Below are positions 1 through 5,232 of a stretch of 5,236 bases of DNA, piece after piece. Position 1 is the stretch's first letter. Each line of letters starts with the position of its first letter. Source of the DNA: JBDLRH01 sp039800165 (GTDB taxonomy: Bacteria; Pseudomonadota; Gammaproteobacteria; Burkholderiales; Burkholderiaceae_C); NCBI GenBank assembly GCA_039800165.1, contig JBDLRH010000022.1, forward strand, positions 1 to 5,236, written 5' to 3'. A program made the translations under genes and the position numbers. Below the pieces are notes generated by a model that saw only the letters and a list, made by a program, of their open reading frames with translations, was not told the DNA's origin and ran no database searches.

Positions 1-1
1 G

Positions 2-1270
2 GTGCCCTTGAAGGGGGCAGGCGCTGGCGCGTCGCTGGTGGCGGTCGAGGACGGGCAGCCGACGATGCCGAGCGCCGTCTTCTGGTTCACCGATGCCGAC
101 GAGGCGGCCACGATGCCTGGCGTGCAGCAGGTGCCGGGGGCGCTGGCGCGGGCCTACGGGCGCGCGGCCGTCCGCGCCTACGTGGAGGGAGCCGGCGGGC
201 GGTTGATGCGCTCGCTGAAATCGATCCTCGGCTCCGCGCTCGCCGACCAGGCGACCGACCTCGGCGAGGGCCACGCGGTGCGCTACCTCGACACCGTCAC
301 CGGCTACCTGCGCCACCTGCGGCAGCTCGCCGAGGCGGCCTGCGGCCACCCGCTCGAACTCGCGGTGCTGGGCCGGCCGGTGTTCTTCGTCGACGACGAG
401 CCCGAGCGCGACGCACTGGCTCAGGCCACGCTGGAACGAGCGGCGCGGGCAGCGGGCTTCACCGAGGTGCGCTTCCAGTTCGAGCCGATCGCTGCCGCCC
501 TCGACTACGAGCGCGGCGTCGAGCGCGAGGAGCGCGTGCTGGTGGCCGACATCGGCGGCGGCACCTCGGATTTCTCGCTCGTGCGCGTGGGCCCTGCGCG
601 GCGCGAGCGCATCGACCGGCACGACGATATTCTCGCCAGCCACGGCGTGCACGTGGCCGGCACCGACTTCGACCGCCGCATCGCGCTGGCCGCCGTCATG
701 CCGCCGCTCGGCCTGGGTGCCCGCGGGCCTGCGGCGCTCGGTGCGCGCGAGGTGCCGAGCGCGATCTACCACGACCTCGCCACCTGGCACCTGATCAACA
801 CCTGCTACCGGCCGCAGCGCGTGGCTGAGCTGCGCGGGATCGCCGACTGGTACGCCGAACCCGTGGTGCACCGCCGCCTGATGCGCGTGCTCGACAACCG
901 TCTCGGCCACGAACTCGCCGCGCGCAGCGAGGCGGCGAAGATCGAGGCCGCCTCGGCGGGCCGCACACGCATCGACCTCGCGCGCGTCGAGCCTGGGCTC
1001 GTGGCCATGCTCGATGAAGCCGAGGCATTGCGCGCACTGGAAGCCGATATTGAACGCATCGTCGAGGCGGCGCGGCAGACGGTACGCGAGGCGGGCGTCG
1101 ATGCGGCCACCGTGGACGCGCTCTACTTCACCGGCGGCTCGACCGGGCTGGCGCCGCTCACGAGCCGGCTCTCCGCGGCGTTCCCGCAGGCGCGCCCGGT
1201 TCATGGTGACCGGCTTGCCAGCGTGGCCACCGGGCTGGGCGTGTTCGCGGGGCGAGCGTTCCCACCATGA
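2..1270 (+). CDS. Hsp70-family molecular chaperone, YegD-like (5' end outside window)
   Basis: Cytoplasmic actin-fold ATPase of the Hsp70 superfamily, closest in my reading to E. coli YegD (about 450 residues). The visible 422 residues carry the order expected of that family: RLMRSLKS near residues 67-74, the connect-1 segment FQFEPIAAALDYE (158-170), the phosphate-2 loop VLVADIGGGTSDFSLV (179-194), GTDFD (220-224), EAAKIE (310-315) and the adenosine motif LYFTGGSTGLAPL (374-386), then GDRLASVATGLGVFAG near the C-terminus. The phosphate-1 motif (IDFGTSNS-type) is absent because the frame runs off the left edge; the GTG at 2-4 is an internal codon, not the start. The protein ends directly after the nucleotide-binding domain, so it lacks the peptide-binding domain and lid of DnaK, as YegD does. 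Its stop overlaps the next gene's start. Substrates of this subfamily are poorly known. The family call is firm; orthology to YegD is likely. Confidence 0.93.
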   Translation: MPLKGAGAGASLVAVEDGQPTMPSAVFWFTDADEAATMPGVQQVPGALARAYGRAAVRAYVEGAGGRLMRSLKSILGSALADQATDLGEGHAVRYLDTVTGYLRHLRQLAEAACGHPLELAVLGRPVFFVDDEPERDALAQATLERAARAAGFTEVRFQFEPIAAALDYERGVEREERVLVADIGGGTSDFSLVRVGPARRERIDRHDDILASHGVHVAGTDFDRRIALAAVMPPLGLGARGPAALGAREVPSAIYHDLATWHLINTCYRPQRVAELRGIADWYAEPVVHRRLMRVLDNRLGHELAARSEAAKIEAASAGRTRIDLARVEPGLVAMLDEAEALRALEADIERIVEAARQTVREAGVDAATVDALYFTGGSTGLAPLTSRLSAAFPQARPVHGDRLASVATGLGVFAGRAFPP

Positions 1271-1677
1271 GCGAAGACAGCCAGATCGTCATTCCCGAGG
1301 CCTTCATCGACCTCTTCAGGCCCGCTGGGGCGCGGGCGGGCCACCGGCTGACGCAGCCGCGCGAGGTGATCGCCGCGCGCCACGAGCTCTGCGAGGACCT
1401 GGCGCAGATGCTCACCGAGACCGCCCAGGAGCGGCTGCATGCGCTGGGCGTCACGCCCGAGGACGTGCTGGAGCGGATCGGGCGTGGGCTGCGGGCGCCG
1501 GAGTCACCGGTGTGGGCGGCGGAGGCCGGGTGGGTGATGGGGAGGCTGGCGGAGCTGCTGGGGTGGCCGATACCGGTGCCGGAGGCCCCGGCGCCCGCTC
1601 GGGCTGCGACCCCTGAGGGTGGCGACAGGGCCGACCCAGGCGCGCAGCCAGGCAGGTGCCCCCGAGCCGGGTCATGA
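1267..1677 (+). CDS. Small conserved partner protein of the YegD-like Hsp70
   Basis: A 136-residue soluble protein with no signal peptide or membrane segment. Its ATG overlaps the Hsp70 stop codon in an ATGA, so translation is probably coupled; upstream there is only a weak GGCGAG Shine-Dalgarno-like stretch about ten bases away, which fits that. Residues 1-100 look like a compact, mostly helical domain: IVIPEAFIDLF (7-17), ELCEDLAQMLTE (40-51), GVTPEDVLERIGRGL (61-75) and AAEAGWVMGRLAELLGWP (84-101). From memory, similar short proteins beside Hsp70 genes in Burkholderiales are sometimes labelled 'ATPase with chaperone activity', but I see no Walker motif or other ATPase signature, so I do not transfer that label. 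The last ~35 residues are rich in Pro, Ala, Gly and Arg and look like an unstructured or recently extended tail. A cofactor role for the Hsp70 is inferred from the overlap alone. Confidence 0.8.
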   Translation: MSEDSQIVIPEAFIDLFRPAGARAGHRLTQPREVIAARHELCEDLAQMLTETAQERLHALGVTPEDVLERIGRGLRAPESPVWAAEAGWVMGRLAELLGWPIPVPEAPAPARAATPEGGDRADPGAQPGRCPRAGS

Positions 1678-1687
1678 CGGTGCTCGG
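1662..1687. terminator. Imperfect palindrome over the two convergent stop codons, possible bidirectional terminator
   Basis: The arms CCGAGC (1662-1667) and GCTCGG (1682-1687) are exact reverse complements, and the centre GTCATGAC (1671-1678) is itself a perfect palindrome. In all, 10 of 13 pairs match about one dyad axis between 1674 and 1675. The central TCATGA supplies the TGA stop of the plus-strand gene (1675-1677) and the TGA stop of the minus-strand gene (1672-1674). No T-tract follows on either strand, so an intrinsic terminator of the usual kind is not shown; the terminator role is inferred from the position between convergent genes. Confidence 0.35.
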
Positions 1688-1881
1688 TTCGCCGCTCGCC
1701 GCGCCGAGAGGCCGCGCATCCAGAGCGCCAAGCCCGCAACGGCCACCAGGGGAAACACGCCCCACTGCACGACCGCGGCAAAGGCTTCGTTTTCCCGCAG
1801 TGGCTTGGCGTAGACGAAGGCACCTACGATCGGCGCGGCGGCCAGGTGCACGTTGCGAAGGAGGCGATGGGACAGGCGCAA
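1672..1881 (-). CDS. Small two-helix membrane protein, function unknown
   Basis: A 69-residue protein that I do not recognise as a named family. It has a basic N-terminus (MRLSHRLLRN), a first hydrophobic segment at about residues 11-25 (VHLAAAPIVGAFVYA), a short polar loop KPLRENE (26-32), a second membrane segment at about 34-55 ending in LALWM, and a basic tail RGLSARRAANR. The charges predict both ends in the cytoplasm with the loop outside. The first codon is TTG (complement of 1879-1881). I prefer this start because GAGGAG lies exactly seven bases upstream; a GTG at residue 11 would cut off the first helix. It is the third gene of the minus-strand unit, 61 bp behind the flavoprotein, and its 3' end overlaps the convergent plus-strand gene by six bases. 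The two-helix pattern and the ribosome site make it credible despite its length. Confidence 0.68.
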   Translation of the reverse strand: MRLSHRLLRNVHLAAAPIVGAFVYAKPLRENEAFAAVVQWGVFPLVAVAGLALWMRGLSARRAANRAPS

Positions 1882-1888
1882 GGTCGGA

Positions 1889-1894
1889 CTCCTC
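1889..1894 (-). promoter_or_regulatory. Shine-Dalgarno site deciding a TTG start
   Basis: GAGGAG on the minus strand with a seven-base spacer to the TTG at 1881-1879. It is the best ribosome-binding match near this small gene and supports TTG over the internal GTG as the start. Confidence 0.6.
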
Positions 1895-1942
1895 GAGGGG
1901 TATGCGGCACGCAGGAGGTGGGCAGTTCACGCGCGAGGCGAT

Positions 1943-3115
1943 TCAGGCCCGGACGAAGGACTCGAGCGGCCGCCGCGGTGTCGCAGGCACCGGCTTGCCG
2001 GTGTAGCCGAGGCGGCAGAACATCTGCAGCGTTTCGTCTGCCGGCGACAGGGGTGCGGGGCGCTTGAGCGTCAGTTGATGCGCACGGGCGCAGAGCGGCG
2101 CCATCTCAGGGAACTCCTGCAAGGCCTGGCTCATCGGGTGCACCCCCAGGCCCAGTTCGGTGGCCTTGAGTTGCAGCCGCACATAGGCACGCCCCGCATG
2201 GACCTGGTCGGAACGCCCGTTCTTCCCACTCAACCAGACGAAGCCCATCGCGGTGCGGCTCTGTCCTTCGGTTTGGGCCATCATCGCCTTGAATGCCTGG
2301 CTGCCCGGCTGCGGCGGCGCACTGCGGTCGAACAGGCCCAGGGTGGTGAGTGCGCGCGCCGTCCAGGTGTTGATGGGCAGGCCATCGCGGTGCTGGACGA
2401 TCTCGTCGGGCCCCACCCGCAGCAGCTCGAGGGTCTCCATGACGGTGCGGGGCGTCTGGAATTCGACCTGCGCCGAGTTCACGCACAGTTCGCGAAGCGG
2501 GGGCAGATCCGCCGGGCTCACCGTTCCGCCCACTCGAACCGACTGGCTGGTCACACTGGCCATCAGCGCATTCAAGGTCTGCGCCGACACCTCGCGGCTG
2601 CCGTCGTAGTCGGACTTGGGCGTGTGACGCTTGAGCACCTGGGCAAACAGCGTGTCGTTCACCGCGCCGCTCCGCAGCGTCAGGCGGGCAATGGGCCGGT
2701 TGTCCCAGCCTTTCAGTTCGGGGCCGAGCTCACCTTGCGGCCACAGGGCCACGTCCGCGGCCAGACCCTCGGACGCCAGCGCGATCACCAGCAACTCGAT
2801 GAAGGCACCGTGCCCGATCAGGATCTGCCGGCCGAAGGGGTCCGTGTGCGGCAACACGCGCTCGCGGTCGGTCATGACCGTGATGACGCCGCTCTCCCGC
2901 AGGTCGACGAGCCAGGGCTGAAGGTTGTGGGGGTTGGGCGCCGTGATCGCATAGGCGAGTGCGCGGCGGCGCGGGTCGGATTCATTCTGGGGACCTCTCC
3001 ACGCCTGCACGGCCTGTGGCGGGAAGTCGCTGCTGAGCGAGCAGGCGCTCATCGGCACGGTGGCGGCGACCACCACGCCGCCACCCACCAGACGGATGAA
3101 GTTTCTGCGTTGCAT
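1943..3115 (-). CDS. Tat-exported, probably lipid-anchored nitroreductase-superfamily flavoprotein (Acg-like)
   Basis: A 390-residue protein of the nitroreductase superfamily, closest in motif pattern to the Acg/Rv3131-type FMN-binding proteins. The N-terminus MQRRNFIRL is a twin-arginine signal (R3-R4, F6), followed by the hydrophobic stretch VGGGVVVAATVP and a lipobox-like MSAC with Cys25, so Tat export followed by lipid attachment is likely. The mature part has AITAPNPHNLQPW (56-68), the usual FMN-contacting N-terminal motif of this family, then DPFGRQILIGHGAFIELL (92-109), SDYDGSREV, AGRAYVRLQLKATELGLGVHPMSQ and the C-terminal PRRPLESF (380-387). The ATG at 3115-3113 sits six bases after GAGGAG; the open frame continues upstream, but that part only shadows the neighbouring gene. 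The start lies 2 bp after the upstream stop, so the two are co-transcribed. Mycobacterial Acg members bind FMN with little classical nitroreductase activity, so the reaction here cannot be named. Confidence 0.9.
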   Translation of the reverse strand: MQRRNFIRLVGGGVVVAATVPMSACSLSSDFPPQAVQAWRGPQNESDPRRRALAYAITAPNPHNLQPWLVDLRESGVITVMTDRERVLPHTDPFGRQILIGHGAFIELLVIALASEGLAADVALWPQGELGPELKGWDNRPIARLTLRSGAVNDTLFAQVLKRHTPKSDYDGSREVSAQTLNALMASVTSQSVRVGGTVSPADLPPLRELCVNSAQVEFQTPRTVMETLELLRVGPDEIVQHRDGLPINTWTARALTTLGLFDRSAPPQPGSQAFKAMMAQTEGQSRTAMGFVWLSGKNGRSDQVHAGRAYVRLQLKATELGLGVHPMSQALQEFPEMAPLCARAHQLTLKRPAPLSPADETLQMFCRLGYTGKPVPATPRRPLESFVRA

Positions 3116-3117
3116 GT

Positions 3118-3876
3118 TCAGCTCCTCTTCGCAGAGGCCTCGCGTGAGCGCCAGAGCCACAGGAAGAGCACCCCCAGCGCCATGAACCAGAGCTGGATGG
3201 CGGTGGTGGACACCACGATCGACACCGGCGGGGCGACACCGAAGAGCTCGAGGACCGGCAAGGCCACGGCCACACCGACCACGAGCCCTGTCACGCCCGC
3301 CCAGGCCGGCAGCTGCCGGTCGCGCAGGATCAGCAGGCCCGCGGCAGCGGCCCAGATCGCGGCGAAGGCCGCTACCCCCAGCATCTCCCCGATCGCGCCG
3401 CCCCAGGCGTTGATGGCCGCCTGCGTGTGTTCGATCGCCGCGCGGCCTTCCGCGGACAGGCCGGCAGTCGCGTGGGCCTCGGCCAGGGACACGCTGCCGG
3501 TGAGCCAGCGCAGGATGCCGATCGAGCGCGCGAGCGCCGAGGCCGCGGCCGCGCCGATGGCGATGAGTGCGAGCGCCCCGAGCGGGCCGGGGCGCGCTGC
3601 CAGGCGAACGGTCAGCACGCCCGTGGCCAGGAAGAGCAGCGAGTAGCCGAGGTAGAGCCCGTATCCGAGCTGCACGGCCTCGAGCTGCTCGCGCAGCAGC
3701 GGCAGCATCTTGGCCGCCGGGTAGTCGAGGCTGTCGGGCCATTGGATCGCGCTGCCGAGTACGGCCATGGGCGCGAAGAGGCTGAAGCCCTGCACGAGGA
3801 GGATGATGCCGGCGGCCAGGAAGAGACTGCGCGGTGTGGTGTTGTCTGCGTTGGGGACTTGGGGTTGTGGTGCCAT
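3118..3876 (-). CDS. Six-helix integral membrane protein, DUF4386-like
   Basis: A 252-residue cytoplasmic-membrane protein. I see six hydrophobic segments at about residues 16-40, 70-92, 98-115, 160-184, 190-207 and 218-243, with a larger polar loop (116-158, LTGSVSLAEAHATAGLSAEGRAAIEHTQ) between the third and fourth. The basic tail WRSREASAKRS and polar N-terminus suggest both ends face the cytoplasm. Size, spacing of helices and the QLEAVQLGYGLYLGYSLLFLATGV region resemble DUF4386 membrane proteins, whose function is unknown; this is a pattern-level resemblance only. An ATG 37 codons further upstream is in frame, but the chosen one has GGAG six bases before it and removes a proline-rich leader (MPESPGPRYRQ...) that does not look like a conserved domain. 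It is the first gene of the minus-strand unit, and its stop lies 2 bp from the flavoprotein start, so the two products may interact in the membrane. Confidence 0.82.
   Translation of the reverse strand: MAPQPQVPNADNTTPRSLFLAAGIILLVQGFSLFAPMAVLGSAIQWPDSLDYPAAKMLPLLREQLEAVQLGYGLYLGYSLLFLATGVLTVRLAARPGPLGALALIAIGAAAASALARSIGILRWLTGSVSLAEAHATAGLSAEGRAAIEHTQAAINAWGGAIGEMLGVAAFAAIWAAAAGLLILRDRQLPAWAGVTGLVVGVAVALPVLELFGVAPPVSIVVSTTAIQLWFMALGVLFLWLWRSREASAKRS
3122..3127 (-). promoter_or_regulatory. Shine-Dalgarno of the flavoprotein gene, inside the upstream gene
   Basis: GAGGAG on the minus strand, six bases before the ATG at 3115-3113, lying within the last codons of the membrane-protein gene. It fixes the flavoprotein start so that the twin-arginine pair falls at residues 3-4. 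Confidence 0.7.
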
Positions 3877-3882
3877 GTGCGG

Positions 3883-3886
3883 CTCC
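3883..3886 (-). promoter_or_regulatory. Shine-Dalgarno of the membrane-protein gene
   Basis: GGAG on the minus strand with a six-base spacer to the ATG at 3876-3874. It decides between this start and the in-frame ATG at 3987. Confidence 0.55.
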
Positions 3887-4023
3887 GGGGGTTCGGGTTT
3901 GAGGGGTGGCAGGCTGCTGACAAGCCGGGCCGCTGTTGAGGAAGGATCTGTCGGCTGGCGGTATCTCGGCCCGGGCGATTCGGGCATTGTGAGGAGGCAT
4001 CTCTATCCACACAATTGGTTAGC

Positions 4024-4043
4024 ATTGCACCTCTGAATTGCAC
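4024..4043 (+). repeat. Direct repeat ATTGCAC x2, 13-bp period
   Basis: ATTGCAC occurs at 4024-4030 and again at 4037-4043, with partial agreement one or two bases either side (G-ATTGCAC--T). It lies immediately outside the left IS end, upstream of the minus-strand unit. It could be a pair of regulator half-sites, but a seven-base repeat may also be chance. Confidence 0.4.
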
Positions 4044-4047
4044 TTAT
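4044..4047. repeat. Left flank of IS, target-site-duplication-like TTAT
   Basis: The four bases next to the left inverted repeat. IS5-group elements typically duplicate a 4-bp YTAR target; TTAT shares three bases with the right flank TTAG and departs from YTAR at the last base. Confidence 0.4.
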
Positions 4048-4063
4048 GGAAGGTCTGCATAAC
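4048..4063 (+). repeat. IS left terminal inverted repeat (IRL)
   Basis: GGAAGGTCTGCATAAC matches the reverse complement of the right end at 14 of 16 bases, with mismatches at positions 5 and 13. Beyond base 16 the match decays. Confidence 0.85.
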
Positions 4064-4115
4064 CCCGTGCTGACCCGTCTTGCGTAAGGCCCGACGCGGC
4101 ACGACGATAGCGAGC

Positions 4116-5075
4116 ATGAAGCAGCTCGGACTTGGCCTGAACCTCTCGACGAAGAAGACCCGCAAGCGCGAGTTTCTGGAAGAGATGGAACGCGTCGTAC
4201 CGTGGGGCGTGCTCGTGCAGATCGTCGAGCCGCACTACCCCAAGGCCAAGACCGGCCGGCCGCCGTTCGGCATCGAGACCATGCTGCGCATCCACTACCT
4301 GCAACAGTGGTTCGGCCTGTCGGACCCGGCGATGGAAGAGGCGCTTCATGACGTTCCGCTGTACCGCGAGTTCGTCAAGCTCGATAGCGCCACGGCACGG
4401 CTGCCTGACGAGACGACGATCCTGAGGTTCCGTCACCTGCTGGAGCGCCACGACCTGGCGGCGGACATGCTGCGCGTGGTCAACGACCTGCTGCAGCACA
4501 AGGGGCTGATGCTGCGAGCCGGCACCGCGGTGGACGCCACGCTGATCTCGGCGCCAAGCTCCACCAAGAACGCTGAGGGCGAGCGCGACCCGGAGATGAG
4601 GCAGACGAAGAAGGGCAACAACTGGTACTTCGGGATGAAGGCCCACATCGGCGTGGACACGCACTCTGGCCTGGTGCACACGGTGGCCACGACGCCTGCC
4701 AACGTGAACGACCTGAACATGGCCGGTGCGCTGCTGCACGGTGATGAAGAAGCCGCCTTCGGCGACGCCGGTTATCAGGGTGTGCACAAGCGGCCCGAAG
4801 CGGCGGGCCCGGCGTGGCACGTCGCGATGCGCCCGGGCAAGCGCCGCAAGCTCAACCCGTTCATCGAGCCCGAGTTCGTGGCCGAGCGTGTCGAGAAGAT
4901 GAAGGCCAGCATCCGGGCCAAGGTCGAGCATCCGTTCCGCGTGATCAAGCGGCAGTTCGGCTTCACGAAGGTGCGCTACCGGGGCCTGAAGAAGAACACG
5001 GCACAGATCATCACGCTGTTCGCGCTGTCCAACCTTTGGATAGCGCGCCGGCAGTTGATGGGAGCGCGGGGATGA
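4116..5075 (+). CDS. IS5-family DDE transposase
   Basis: A 319-residue transposase that cuts and joins the element's ends using two divalent metal ions held by an acidic triad. The N-terminal part (about 45-115: KTGRPPFGIETMLRIHYLQQWFGLSDPAMEEAL) matches the DUF772 domain of IS5-type transposases. The catalytic DDE domain follows: first Asp D140 in GTAVDATLISAPSS, the family signature RDPEMRQTKKGNNWYFGMKAHIGVD (157-181), second Asp D217 in FGDAGY, and Glu E271 in RAKVEHPFRVIKRQFG, which fits R(3)E(6)K with R267 and K278. All three residues and the expected length are present, so the enzyme looks intact. I chose the ATG at 4116 because the protein then begins MKQLGLGLNL, like its relatives; the frame is open to a TTG at 4080 that adds twelve residues. 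No strong Shine-Dalgarno precedes the ATG, consistent with the low expression common in IS elements. Confidence 0.95.
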   Translation: MKQLGLGLNLSTKKTRKREFLEEMERVVPWGVLVQIVEPHYPKAKTGRPPFGIETMLRIHYLQQWFGLSDPAMEEALHDVPLYREFVKLDSATARLPDETTILRFRHLLERHDLAADMLRVVNDLLQHKGLMLRAGTAVDATLISAPSSTKNAEGERDPEMRQTKKGNNWYFGMKAHIGVDTHSGLVHTVATTPANVNDLNMAGALLHGDEEAAFGDAGYQGVHKRPEAAGPAWHVAMRPGKRRKLNPFIEPEFVAERVEKMKASIRAKVEHPFRVIKRQFGFTKVRYRGLKKNTAQIITLFALSNLWIARRQLMGARG

Positions 5076-5077
5076 GT

Positions 5078-5167
5078 GCGTCCGCAGCGCCTGAAACGGG
5101 CGCGCGATGCGCGGGAAGTGCCCCGCGAGAGCCCGAAGTGGAGGTCGAAACCGACCTCTGCGGACGC
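5078..5167. repeat. Nested inverted repeats in the IS 3' non-coding segment
   Basis: GCGTCCGCAG (5078-5087) is an exact reverse complement of CTGCGGACGC (5158-5167). Inside lie two further hairpins: CGCGGG/CCCGCG (5110-5115 and 5122-5127) and GAGGTCG/CGACCTC (5141-5147 and 5152-5158, AAAC loop). The 10-bp outer stem starts two bases after the transposase stop. It shares one base (5158) with the third hairpin. There is no following T-tract. It could be a terminator-like or protective RNA fold or a subterminal DNA structure; the function is unproven. Confidence 0.55.
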
Positions 5168-5216
5168 GTTGATGGTTCGGCGGTGTCAGTTCCACTCAAT
5201 ACTCGCTGCGGAGTGT

Positions 5217-5232
5217 GTTCTGCAGACGTTCC
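5217..5232 (-). repeat. IS right terminal inverted repeat (IRR)
   Basis: Read on the minus strand it is GGAACGTCTGCAGAAC, matching the left repeat at 14 of 16 bases. Confidence 0.85.

Larger units (their letters stand above)
3985..4047 (-). promoter_or_regulatory. AT-richer upstream region, probable promoter zone of the minus-strand unit
   Basis: The distal part of the 171-bp gap before the first gene of the unit drops to roughly 40% G+C over about 4003-4047, against about two-thirds elsewhere. It includes CAATTG at 4012-4017 and two ATTGCAC copies. I could not find a convincing sigma-70 pair: a GATAGA-like -10 with GTGCAA 17 bases upstream matches only three bases in each hexamer. The promoter role is inferred from position and composition. 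The rest of the gap (3887-3984) holds no gene I can support. Confidence 0.3.
4048..5232 (+). mobile_element. Complete IS5-family (IS5-group) insertion sequence, 1185 bp
   Basis: The element is bounded by terminal inverted repeats beginning GGAA, contains a single intact DDE transposase, and has the length expected of the IS5 group (about 1.2 kb). The left end GGAAGGTCTGCATAAC resembles the GGAAGG start of IS5 itself. The flanks TTAT and TTAG resemble the group's YTAR target. It reads away from the minus-strand operon. I cannot name the exact IS without a database comparison. Confidence 0.88.

Noticed and set aside
1988..2003. Perfect inverted repeat CACCGGC-TT-GCCGGTG
   Set aside because: It lies inside the flavoprotein coding sequence (codons for TGKPV) and is easily produced by GC-rich codon choice; it has no T-tract and is too far from the stop to act as its terminator.
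1853..3646. A 597-codon plus-strand open frame antisense to the flavoprotein and membrane-protein genes
   Set aside because: It lies opposite two genes with clear family motifs and membrane helices. Its translation is rich in Arg, Ala, His and Gly with no recognisable domain, as is usual for antisense frames in high-GC DNA.
3969..3985. GCCCG/CGGGC hairpin in the upstream region
   Set aside because: A five-base GC stem is common by chance in DNA of this composition.
3877..3987. N-terminal extension of the membrane protein to the ATG at 3987
   Set aside because: It would add a proline-rich 37-residue leader without hydrophobic or conserved character, while the downstream ATG has GGAG at a good spacing.
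4080..4115. Alternative TTG start of the transposase adding twelve residues, and a TTGCGT/GACGAT promoter pair with a 17-bp spacer
   Set aside because: The extension is not typical of the family. The hexamers match the sigma-70 consensus at only three bases each, and the start would fall at the ATG itself, so I do not call a promoter.
4044..5195. A 383-codon minus-strand open frame covering the IS
   Set aside because: It is the antisense shadow of an intact DDE transposase, runs from one IS end towards the other, and shows no domain.
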